Source: Cherax quadricarinatus
Taxonomy: Eukaryota; Arthropoda; Malacostraca; Decapoda; Parastacidae
DNA: 64,000 nt
Assembly: GCF_038502225.1 (NCBI RefSeq)
Contig: NC_091292.1
Coordinates: forward strand, 49,756,879-49,820,878
Reading direction: 5' to 3'
Shown: piece after piece, positions 54,385 through 64,000 of the stretch
Numbering within the stretch: position 1 is the first letter of the stretch
Layout of the letters: the number at the start of each line of letters is the position of its first letter
Notes under the pieces: model-generated
Databases searched by the model: none
Seen by the model: the letters and a program-made list of their open reading frames with translations, nothing else
Told to the model about the DNA's origin: nothing
Program-made: the position numbers and the translations under genes

Positions 54385-55345
54385 TGTGTGTCTTAGTCAT
54401 GACGTCAATTGTTCAAACACAAAACAGGTCACGAAGAGGGTAAACAGATCAGAGCAAGAAATGGTCCTTTGAACCGTGATGTGGAATAGCTCTGTTAAAA
54501 TTAACATAGCTAGGCCACAGTTCGGAACCAGTTCAACAGAGTTAGGTTAAGTTAGTACACCTAGGCCCAGAGTTACACAGAGGCTAGGCCAAGCTGACTA
54601 TACACAGAAGTTGTTATTTGCAGTAATTTACAGACAGGCCAGGTAGGCTAGAGAAGCTTGTGAATTTAATTATTTACATTGATTACAAGTAATCCAGAGT
54701 GGGAGACTTGTGTGTTAATTACTTAGTGGATTTGCAAGGTAGCCACAGTTAGGCTAGGCTTGTGCAATATTTACAACAGTTATAGTAGCTAGGACAGATT
54801 TAATCTAGTTATTATTTACAGGGAGTTCTAAATCCAGGTTTAAGCTATAGCACACTAGTTAGGTTAGGATTTACCTTATCCAACCATCCATGCTAGACTG
54901 AGTAAGCTGGGCACAGTTAGGCCAAGCTGTTTACATACATTTTTCATTTACTGTTTCACAAGTTGAATTGTTGAATTTATTTGTGCTAACCAAGTGATTT
55001 TTTAATTTGTATACTGCATTTTTATTGTGTGATTTTCATTGTCTTTGACTCATTTTAATGTGGGATTTGTGAATTGTACCTGAGACTAGGTTAAGTCCTG
55101 TAATTATTTGCTGGCATTGTACAGGAAATTGCTAGGTTAAGCTTTCACATCGATACACATTTCGATTGGGATTTGAGAGCTAACAGTGTACATTTCGATT
55201 CAGAGTAGAGTCAATATAATAAAGGAAGTTGTTAAGCTTGTTGAGAAGCCTTGAGACTCGTTCATTCTTGCCTAATACCTTTCTTGCTGTGGGGTGGGCT
55301 AATTGAAGTACAAATTAGTACCGTGATCTTAACTAAACTGCAACT
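54385..55345. other. Non-coding stretch between gypsy gag and BEL gag
   Basis: Repeated AGGTTAGG / CTAGGCCA strings (TTAGGTTAAG, GCTAGGCC). Probably holds the gypsy leader (read leftwards) and the BEL 5' end or LTR (read rightwards; AATAAAGGAAG at 55218). I could not find the borders. Confidence 0.4.
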
Positions 55346-57870
55346 ATGGAAGGTGAAGATGAAGTACCAGCTGTCTCTGCTCTAAGTCAATTAAAGCGGT
55401 CTATGGGAGCCTATAAGGGACGCCTGAACCAAGCATGTGAGGAGTGTCGTATGGCCAGGCAAGATCAGGATGTAGACTGTGAGGAACTAGAGAGTTGCCT
55501 GAAACCTTTGGAGCAAAGCCTTTGAGAGATCATTTATCATTTATGAGACAGAGGCCTATGCTACAGGTGAGTCTGACTATACAGTCGAGGTAGCACGGAA
55601 GGACTATGACGAACGAAGGGCAGAGTGTAAAGCAGAGATGAGACTCTGCAGGCAGTTAATAAAGACTTTGAAGGCCGGTACAGCAGGGGCAGCAAATGTT
55701 TCAGGGAACCCGAACAACAGCACGCCTGTTAATGTGTTGCCCAGATTGCCCCAGTTGAATTTACCAACGTTCAACGGAACCTTAACAGAGTACATTGCTT
55801 TCTGGGATCACTTTAAAACCCAGATAGATGACAGACGATTTGTCAGATGCCGTCATATTACAGTATTTACGTTCACAGCTCGAGGGTAAAGCCTTGGACT
55901 TGGTCCGGTATTACCAAACCACTGACACTAATTGCCAACATGCCAAAGACCAATTAAATGGCATGTTTGGCAACACTGAGGAGATAAAGGTAGCTATACT
56001 TTATCGGTTGTTGGATCTAGAGACTTGGCGCCATGACCGTCAGAGCCTAGAGAAGTTCCGAATCGATGTTATGAGTTTGACAAATAGTCGTAAAGGCTTA
56101 CATGATTGGGGTAAGTCAGAATGGTTCATCAGTCAGGTCATTCAGAGGAAACTGGCTGGCACTACAGTGCATGAGTGACGCTTAAAATATCGGACGAATA
56201 GATTCATGATACAACAGATTATTGAGGGGTTGGGAGATCTCGTTTCTCATTTGAGTATAGGTGTAAGAAAAGAGTCACCACCATCACCACATAAAAACCC
56301 AGACAGTTACTCAAAGATCTCGAGAGATCAGTCTAAAGCTCATACGATTAACGTTGGAGTGTACTATGGTAAAGAAGTGTCTAAGGTAAGAACCTCTAAG
56401 CAGAACCTCAGAGGCACTCATGCCAGAATATGCATGTTCTGCGAAGGCGAACACGCTAGCACGAGTTGCTCAGAGTATACAACACTGAGCAGTAGGCAAG
56501 AGAGACTAAAGGAGTCGAGACTCTGCTTCAAGTGTTGTGGGGAACACTTTGCGAGAGACTGTGGCACCCAGCTCAGTGAGTGTCGAGTCTGTTGCAAAGG
56601 TAAGCACCATACTGCACTATGTCCCAATAATTTAAGGGAACTCCAGGCTACTAGGGATATCTCCCAGGTAGAGATAGAAAGTGAGTCTGAGCCTGAAATG
56701 GTAGCCAGCATGATTAGTGGGAGTGAAGTCTCTAATCCTAGTGAGAATCACGGAGGTGCTGCCCTACCTACAGTCATGGCAAAGGTTGTGAATGGGCACA
56801 GGTCCGATACAAACCGATTATTCTTTGACTCAGGAGCACAAGTATCCTTGATAACAAAGAAGTTGGTGGCTAAATTAAAGTTGAAGGCCACAAGGAAAGT
56901 TAGTATGATGTTGGGAGGGGCTATAAACCAGGCGCCACCCAAATCTTATGATGTGGTGGATGTCACAGTCAAATTAGGTGGACATCGCAGAGACATTACA
57001 GCCTTTGTGGTAGAGACGTTACCCACGGCAATTACAGCGAGAGGTCTTGCTGCAGCAGCTAAGCGATTGAAAGACCTTGACGTGAAGCTGGCAGACCAGG
57101 GAATTACCACTGACACAGTCAGAAATGTAGGTATCCTGGTGGGAGCCAATCAGATAGATGACTTCCTATCTACACGACGGACGTTTAGGGAAGGAATTGG
57201 TTTATACAGATCCCCAGTAGGATGCATCATAGGTGCCAGGATTCAACCTGAATTCCCTGCCACACCAGAGAGAGAAGAAGCTGGCCCCATGATAGCTGGG
57301 GGAGCAGTGATAATGAGTACCAGTATACACGATGAACCGCCAGGGAAGCTGAACCAGGTAGGGAGTGACGAACACTTGGCCACCTTGGGAAAACACTTTT
57401 ACAGGGTACGTAAAGAGGGAGATAGATTGCCATTGAATCCAGGGAACCTCGTATCAGTTGGAGGAAAGGCTACCAGGGCATGTGGGCCACTGGGTGGGGA
57501 AAGTACGGAGCCACTCAGTCAAGGATGTTAAAGCTAAAGGAAAGGGTGCTAAGACCACCGGAACCAACAAGTTTACACCCCCAGAGGTCCATGCAGGGGA
57601 AACTGGACGGTTGAAGTTAGACCAGAGTTTGCTCGACGAGAGTGGCCAGATGGCACTCGTGTCCAGGGTTCACTGTGGGGGCTCATGGAAGGTGAACTTG
57701 ATTTAGACTTAGTGCCTACCTTCGCCAGTGGGAGGATGTTGGAACTTATTTGGTCCAAGAAATCCCAACGGGGAAAAGCACACCGTTCAAGGGCCCTTAC
57801 ACCCACTCAAAACACAAACACACTCACCCGGGTTGGCGAAGGTGGTTGGAAGGTACTTCTTAATTGATAG
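55346..57870 (+). pseudogene. BEL/Pao-type LTR retrotransposon, RT to integrase core deleted
   Basis: Gag starts MEGEDEVPAVSALSQLKRSM at 55346, with a stop at about 55523 and frame changes near 55835 and 56176. Gag body: LPQLNLPTFNGTLTEYIAFW, LRSQLEGKALDLVRYY. The nucleocapsid region (56430-56640) has three Cys/His clusters (CMFCEGEHASTSC, CFKCCGEHFARDC, CRVCCKGKHHTALC). Protease at 56800-57130: RLFFDSGAQVSLITKKLV, the BEL/Pao D-S-G aspartyl protease, then VGILVGANQIDDFL. At about 57390-57420 the sequence jumps to the integrase C-terminal end (VRKEGDRLPL, then in another frame LPGHVGHWVGKVRS). RT, RNase H and the integrase core are gone. Confidence 0.85.
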
Positions 57871-59027
57871 ATTTGCCCTTCAGGGAAAAAGTAGGTAGTT
57901 TATACTGTTAGTACACTAATATTAGGATTATTGAGGCAACTGTAGATAATAATGTAGACCTAAGATCTTAACATAGGTAGTAATAGGCCGAATGTAGGCA
58001 AACATTAGGTTATGTTAGCTAGGGAGAACTGGCAGCCCAAGTTTGAATGATGAAGCGCGGGTCTCAAAGACGCCAGAGCTTCTTTCTAAGACTAGACATC
58101 ATCGTAGCAACAAGTGCCGTGACCAGCAGGCGGCGCCCCCACTTGTCTTCACATACTAGACCTGGGGAAATCTGATGGAGGCACCTCGATGTACAGTAGA
58201 TGACCTCCGTCAGGCCCATACAGTAAGACAAGACCTCCACTTTTTTTTAGGATCCTGGCCAGTGTCTGGGGAAAGTTGCGAGTGAGTTGAGCTGTAGGCC
58301 TTTGTGCAGCTGGCAGTGCATGCCCAGTACATACCAGCATCTCTTGTCAGCCTAGAAGCTAGTGTCACTTTCTGCATAGTATTCTAGGGTTTTAACCCCC
58401 CCCCTCCTTGGAAATAGGAATTTCTGAGGTGCAGGCAGGTCACTAATAATGATTGAATATTGCAGGAATTAAGGCTCTCAGTTGCACGTGGTTCTGAGGG
58501 CAAGTCCAGAGGGACTAAAGCTTAGGGAGGTTGAAGACCAGAATAGATTCTACATCACCAAGTAAGTTAGTCCTTTAAACATGCATGCAGGCAAGATTTC
58601 TTGCAACATCAGTCATTTATGAAAATCTGTCCTATAAGCCACTTGTGAGGCTGAGGTACCGACCTCAGAGCTCGGTGTCAACAGAGTTTGCCAGGGTAGT
58701 CGACTCACTTGGAGGCAGTCCAGACAAATTTTCACAGGGGCTAAGCCAACTGGGTCCCCACGTGGTTAAGCCGGGTAGAACTTCTTGGAGGAAACTGCGA
58801 GGAACACAACACACATGGACGGCGAGATGGACGTAGTTGTGTAGCAGAGAAGGTTGTAGGAGAAGGTGGGTGTGTACACACAGACTAGGGTAGAAACCAA
58901 CCCCAGAGCTGCCTTGTGGTCACGCGTGGAGCATCGCAAAGCCAAAAAACTAAAATGACCTCGCCTCTACTTGTAGCTGAGAAGGGCATAGGGACGCTGA
59001 AGGAAGCAGGAGAAGGGTGCTGGAGAG
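57871..59027. other. Non-coding stretch downstream of the BEL derivative
   Basis: Could hold the BEL 3' LTR, but I see no matching repeat near 54.4-55.3 kb. No gene recognised. Confidence 0.4.
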
Positions 59028-59170
59028 TGTTGAATTCAATTCAATTCAAAGTTTATTCTCTATAAGGATTACAATGCTGAGTTTACAGAATTTGGTTATT
59101 GTGTGGCTTACATATAGCAAAATAATAATTATGGAGTGTACCACTAGAACACCTAGCATGGCTAGGCATT
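59028..59170. repeat. Retroelement 3' end with AATTC repeats (copy 1)
   Basis: AATTCAATTCAATTCAAAG followed by TTTATTCTCTATAAGG and sequence that reappears inverted at 60790-60935. Probably the 3' tail of a LINE. Confidence 0.75.
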
Positions 59171-59558
59171 TCGGGCAGACTTAGATTAAATCTTAAATTT
59201 AAAATATTACAAATTATGAGGTAAGTTGGTATTATGGCTAAGTGACTAAATACTAGTTTGTGAGTTTAGCAATGTGAATGCTTTTGAAGGGCTGTAGAGG
59301 ATGATGAGGTGAACACCTGACTACTAAGGCCAGAGATGACGCCATGACGCTTATGTCCAGATTATGTGGGAAAAATCTAGGACGAAGATCTATCTCAGGC
59401 CCCGTCAAGACGCTGGGAGTAACAGATAACTCTTTAGGCCAGCAGGTGTGTTGGATGACGATGGATGATGTTGACTGGCGTCGACCGATGGTGTTGACTG
59501 GTGTCAACTCCTCCACTCCCAGAGTAGGCTCACAATGCCGTTGACTCCGCTGTCACCA
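59171..59558. other. Non-coding stretch before the right LTR
   Basis: TTGACTGG(C/T)GTC repeats at 59470-59505. No gene. Confidence 0.4.
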
Positions 59559-59781
59559 CGGTTTAGTGCCGGAGGTAGAATAGGTAGCAATGATACGGCC
59601 TTGGACTAGTTTGGCTTTAATTGGGTAGGAGTGAGTACACAACGGGCAATGTGAGGAAATGACCGATAGCCAGTCCTTGGAGGGGAGTGCTTGCACCTCT
59701 CAAGTCGGTCGGCCGGGAAGTGAGAGCGAATAGGCCCAGCATCCCACCGACCTGGGTAAGCCTACAGTGGGCAGCACTTAA

Positions 59782-61056
59782 GGGGCCTGTGATGCATTGA
59801 TTTTTTTTTCCGTCCGATTTCCTCCAGTTTTGGTACACAAGACGAAGTGTTTTCTCTCTTTCTTGTAAATATTTATCAATAAGAGACCTCAAACAACTGA
59901 GAAAAGACTGAAAAAGGACTGATTTACTGAAAATGCCCTTTTTGCAGGTTGCTTTCCCTATATGGACGACATAAGGTTGTTTGGACACTTGGTGCCGAGA
60001 GAACAATGCTAATACTAATTTCTAAAGGTATAATGTCCTCTAAATGTCTAATCTTTATTTCACAAAAAAATAAAGTTTGTTAGTTCTTGGAATGTTGCAA
60101 AATATCTGCCCTTTACTCCCACATAAATCCTAAAATAATTGGAATATTTCCAAAAATATACCTTTAATAATTAGAGAAATCATTATTTTACAATTTCTGT
60201 GAATATTATTCCATTTAATTAATAAAGGAGAAGTAAAGCGAAATAAGTGAATAAGTTACTTCCAAGATATTGGCCTGGAGCGCCGGCCGGCCCACCGTCT
60301 CAAAAAAAAAAAAAAAAAAAAAAAATCGCGAAAATCGCGTTTATTTCGGTGTATTTCTTAGTAAACTGATGTTCTAATGCAGTTATCCTCTTCAAAACAC
60401 CGTTTTCTCTTACTCAAAGACGACATGGAGACGAGTAACTCATTTATATCGAAATATGGTGGTCTCTCGCCATATTATGACGAGAGACCACCAGTGTTTA
60501 GTATGAGTGTTTATCACCAGTGTTGATATATAAGCTGATATAAGCGTAATAATGAAGTTACTTGTCCTGGCTCTCTCTGGAACGGGAATACTGCCGAGTG
60601 CTCCCAGATGGTTCCTGATTGGCTAGAAGTCTACGTATAAGCTCCGCGTACTCTTACATGATGCCAAATAGTCAATTATTATATTAGAAAGAATAATGCA
60701 AGAAAAAGCGATAAAAAACAAGGAAAAAAATTCCAAAAAATATATGGGCTGTGAGCAGACGCGCTACCCATATCGCCGTCACCTTACCTGATATTAATGC
60801 TAGGTGTTCTAGTGGTACACTCTGTAGTTATTATTTTACTACATGTAAACCACACAATAACCAAATTCTGTAAACTCAGCATTGTAATACTTAAAGAGAA
60901 TAAATTTTGAATTGAATTGAATTGAATTGTAGAAACGTCGTAGAACATTGATTCTTGTACCATTGTGTTGCCAAAGAGTTAAGCTATTTTTCGATATGAA
61001 TAACTCAATTTCCATAATTTTTCGATTTTTTTTTGAGAGCGCGCGGAAAATTGGAT
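59782..61056. mobile_element. 1275-bp insertion in the right LTR, no coding capacity
   Basis: Flanked by CACTTAA (59775-59781; 61057-61063); the left LTR shows the empty site. Ends GGGGCCTGTG and AAAATTGGAT have no inverted repeat. Contains an A run (60302-60325) and an inverted copy of the AATTC-tailed repeat at 60790-60935. Class unknown. Confidence 0.78.
60790..60935. repeat. Retroelement 3' end with AATTC repeats (copy 2, inverted)
   Basis: Reverse complement of 59028-59170, ending GAATTGAATTGAATTGAATT. Both copies include the string TACCACTAGAACACCTAGCA or its complement. Confidence 0.78.
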
Positions 61057-61133
61057 CACTTAAATGCCGAGAAATATGAACTAAGCTGGCAGACAGCATA
61101 GGCTGTCTGTGCTGACAGTACAGGCTGTCTACA

Positions 61134-61227
61134 GTTAGAGTAACATGTGGTTTTCACTCACCACGAGGTGGGCCAACATGATATGGGTTCGAGTCCTTGG
61201 CTAGTCAGTGTTCTTATACACACACAC
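61134..61227 (+). repeat. Right half of the interrupted tRNA-like repeat
   Basis: GTTAGAGTAACATGTGGTTT continues the unit cut at 39958 and contains the box-B-like GGGTTCGAGTCC. Confidence 0.85.
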
Positions 61228-62860
61228 ATATTTGCAGTGGAGACAGGAAGGACTCTGGGGAGACAGGACAGAGGAGGACACCAACAAGCATTGCATGACA
61301 TACACACAACTGAGGAGGTGAAGAAGCTGTTAAGTGACCCTGATACCTCAAGGGCAATGGGACCGGACATCTCCCCACAGGTCCTTAGAGAGGAAGCAGA
61401 AATGCTGTGTATGCCACTAACCACAATCTTCAACATATCCCTCGAAACTGGGCAACTACCTGAGGTATGGAAGATGGCAAATGTAGTTCCCATTTTTTAA
61501 AAAAAGGAGACAGAAAAGAGGCGCTAAACTACAGACCAGTGTCACTGACTTGTATAGTATGCAAAGACAAGGAGAAGATTATCAGGAGAGTGGTGGAGAA
61601 CCCCAAATGGAACAAGATTATAAACGGCAACCAGCACGGATTCTTGGAAGGCAAATCCTGTGTCACAAACCTGGGGTTTTATGATAAAGTAACAGAAGTA
61701 AGACATAAGAGAGAAGGGTGGGTTGATTGCATTTTCTTGGACTGCAAGAAGGCCTTCGACACAAACTAGAAACTAGAGGATCAGGCACGTATAATGGGAA
61801 GGGCACTGCAATGGATCAGAGAATACCTGACAGGGAGGCAACGAGTCATGGTACGTGATGAGATATCACAGTGGGCACCTGTGATGAGCAAGGTCCCACA
61901 GGGGTCTGTCCTAGGACCAGTGCTATTTTCGGTATATGTGAATGACATGATGGAAGGGATAGACTCAAAGGTGTCCCTTTTCGCAGATGATGTGAAGTTA
62001 ATGAGGAGAATTAAATCAGATGAGAATCAGGCAGGACTTCAAAGAGACCAGGACAGGCTGGACACCTGGTCCAGCAACTGACTTCTTGAATTTAACCCTG
62101 CCAAATGCAAAGTCATGAAGATTGGAGAAGGGCAAAGAAGACCACAGACAGAGTATAGGCTAGGTGGCCAAAGACTGCAAACCTTGCTCAAGGAGAAAGA
62201 TCTTGGGGTGAATATAACACCGAGTATGTCTCCGGAAGCACACATCAACCAGATAACTGCTGCAGTATATGGGCGCTTGGCAAACCTGAGATTAGCGTTC
62301 TGATACCTAAGTAAGGAATCTTTCAAGATACTGTACACCGTGTACGTCAGGCCCATATTGGAGTATGCAGCACCAGTTTAGAACCCACACTGGGTCAAGC
62401 ACGTTAAGAAATTTTAGAAAATGCAAAGGTTTGCCACAAGGTTAGTACCAGAGCTAAGGGGTATGTCCTGGGATGAAGGTTGAGGGAAATCGGCCTGACG
62501 ACACTGGAGGACAGGAGGGTTATTGGAGACATGATAATGACATACAAAATACTGCGTGGAATATACAAGGTGGACAGAGACAGGATGTTCCAGAGAGGGG
62601 ATACAGAAACAAGGGGCCACTCTTGGAATTTGAAGACTCAGATGGGTTACAGTGATGGTAGGAAGTATTTCTTCAGTCATAGAGTGGTCAGGAAGTGGAA
62701 CAGTCTGGCGAGTGATGTAGTGGAGGCAGGAACCATACATAGCTTTAAGACGAGGTATGATAAAGCTCATGCAGGGAGAGAGAGGACCTAGTAGCATTCA
62801 GTGAAGAGCCGGGCCAGGAGCTGAGTATCGACCCCTGCAACTACAATTAGGTGAGTACAC
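61228..62860 (+). pseudogene. LINE family A, 5'-truncated copy with most of the RT
   Basis: Starts inside ORF2: EEVKKLLSDPDTSRAMGPDIS, then EALNYRPVSLTCIVCKDKEK, NQHGFLEGKSCVTNL, FLDCKKAFDT, WIREYLTGRQRV, SKVPQGSVLGP and SLFADDVKL. The two catalytic Asp residues are present. Frame changes at about 61490 (A run) and 61770, and stops at about 62080, 62302, 62378 and 62415 inactivate it. The C-terminal frame 62480-62791 is open and ends SFKTRYDKAHAGRERT. The 3' end reads AACTACAATTAGGTGAGTAC. Confidence 0.9.
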
Positions 62861-63250
62861 GTGAAGCAGTAACTTTAAATAGTGCTCCCAGGATTTAGCA
62901 TTCTAGTGGCTGTCTTAAGTTATAATTAGCGGTCAACGTATGTGATTGAATCAGTGAATATACCTATAAGAATGTAACAGCTCTCTAGTGTGTGATTAAT
63001 TTGATAAGATCAAGAATTTTAAAATTTAAATTTGAATGCGAGTGATTTTTACTGGAAGATGTGTGAGGAAGGGTAGCAATCAGCTGGTCAGGCTGTCGGT
63101 GGCAGTGTTGACACAAATAATCAAAATAAAAATAAATGCAAAATTAGTCAGTCCCCAGCAGTTGGTGTTGGGACTGCAGTTAATATTATCAGATTTGTTA
63201 TGACCATCATACTAAAGAAAAAAAAAGTGAACACCAAGTTATTAACGGGC
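62861..63250. other. Non-coding stretch between LINE A and LINE B
   Basis: AT-rich; nothing recognised. Confidence 0.4.
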
Positions 63251-64000
63251 AAAAATAAAAATTTGAATGCATGATAAAAGCTACAGAGGGAGTTATAAAC
63301 TGAAGGAGTTTATACAAGCCACCACCAGGAGCCTCCCAGGAGGCAGCTCAGATGAAATTTCACTCACATACGAACTATTAAATCCCTGCACCAAATTCAT
63401 CTTAAACCAGCAAATGGTAGAGCCTGCAAGACTAGAAAATGTGCTAGACCTCATCTTCACTAACATTGACTTCATACGTAATATAACTGTATCAAAGACA
63501 ATACACTCAGATCACAACATAGTAGAGGTACAGACATATATGCACAGGGCTCCGGACCAGCAAAATGTCAGCAGTCATGAAGGTCTCTTCACGAAATTCA
63601 ATTTCAACAACAAAAACTATGTCCTAAATGAAAGAAGCTGGGAAGATATCCTAAACAACACGGATCCGAACATTTGCCTTGAAAAAATGAATTCTGTGGT
63701 TCTTGAGATCTGCTCAAGACAGATTCCATTAAGAAAAAGAAAGAGAAGATGTAAACTAAAAAGAGAGACACATTCCCTATACAGATGAAGGCGAAGAGTC
63801 ACAGAACTGCTGAGTGGGGTCAATATTTCTAAAATACGAAGGGAGGCACTAGTCAATGAAATTGCAAATATCGAACTTAAGCTGAAGAAATCTTATAGGA
63901 GACAAGAATCACAGGAAGAACTAAAAGCCATAAAGGAAATTAAAAAAAAAAGTACTTCTTATGCCAAATCTATGGGAAAAACAACATCCAGTATTGGGCC
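63251..64000 (+). pseudogene. LINE family B fragment, endonuclease end to RT start, runs off the window
   Basis: ORF 63267-63788: LENVLDLIFTNIDFIRN, TIHSDHNIVEV (endonuclease end with S-D-H motif), then TYMHRAPDQQN and FTKFNFNNKN, as in the copy at 23.0 kb. Stop at about 63786, then the frame continues (RRRVTELL, LRRQESQEELKAI). Here the endonuclease C-terminus is better preserved than in the 20.5-25.0 kb copy. Confidence 0.87.

Larger units (their letters stand above)
39959..61133 (-). mobile_element. Composite LTR-retrotransposon insertion, 21.2 kb, with nested elements
   Basis: Starts TGTTATT and ends GTCTACA. Both sides carry GTTA (39955-39958; 61134-61137), and outside it the tRNA-like repeat continues across the gap, showing one insertion event. 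A 314-bp LTR at 39959-40272 recurs at about 59559-61133, the latter enlarged by a 1275-bp insertion. The interior holds minus-strand gypsy gag-pol (54384 to about 40806) and a plus-strand BEL/Pao derivative (55346-57706). Spacing of integrase end to left LTR favours the gypsy element as owner of the LTRs, but I found no clear primer site or purine tract. Confidence 0.75.
59559..61133 (-). repeat. Right LTR of the composite, with internal insertion
   Basis: Matches 39961-40272 in two parts: 59559-59781 and 61057-61133. Similarity fades left of 59559, so the inner end of the LTR is missing or diverged. It carries a 12-bp addition (TGTGAGGAAATG) relative to the left LTR. Confidence 0.82.

Overview
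The window is eukaryotic nuclear DNA. It has a spliced animal gene, non-LTR and LTR retrotransposons of several clades, tRNA-derived SINEs, DNA transposons and long minisatellites. Several repeat families look like ones I associate with decapod crustaceans, especially freshwater crayfish. Examples are the LINE whose 3' end reads AATTAGGTGAGTAC, the LINE ending in CCAGGTAAACTCCAGG, and the SINE ending in a TCTTA repeat. The organism assignment is from memory of these families and was not searched.

The one host gene I can support lies on the + strand from 12999 to about 38109. It is the 3' part of a neural-cadherin-like (CadN-type) adhesion receptor. Six exons encode laminin-G, EGF, laminin-G, a Cys-rich segment, a calcium-binding-type EGF, one transmembrane helix and a short cytoplasmic start. 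All five exon-exon junctions are phase-consistent. Introns 4 and 5 (13.1 and 7.7 kb) are filled with mobile elements. Both begin with tandem arrays made from copies of their own 5' splice junction.

Layout: 1-4.9 kb, two LINE fragments around a 2.4-kb 15-bp satellite. 5.0-6.7 kb, a decayed, intron-containing copy of a multi-copy arthropod gene. 7.5-12.1 kb, a Ty3/gypsy element with the unusual order integrase-RT-RNase H, between two 39-bp minisatellites. 13.0-16.8 kb, cadherin exons 1-4 with a Tigger-type DNA transposon in intron 3. 18.1-29.4 kb (intron 4), three minus-strand LINEs, one almost complete with a zinc-finger-rich ORF1. 30.0-38.1 kb, exons 5 and 6 around a Penelope-like element with a GIY-YIG domain, a fold-back SINE and two homogeneous 30-bp arrays. 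38.3-40 kb, a LINE tail and tandem tRNA-like repeats. 39959-61133, a composite LTR insertion with TG/CA ends and a GTTA target duplication. It holds a minus-strand gypsy element whose integrase is split by an 8.1-kb insertion (itself carrying a nearly complete I-type LINE) and a plus-strand BEL/Pao derivative. 61.1-64 kb, the other half of the interrupted tRNA-like repeat and two more LINE fragments.

Apart from the cadherin exons, every coding region recognised here is mobile-element derived or broken. The ordering by nesting is well supported because target-site duplications and uninterrupted paralogous copies occur inside the same window.
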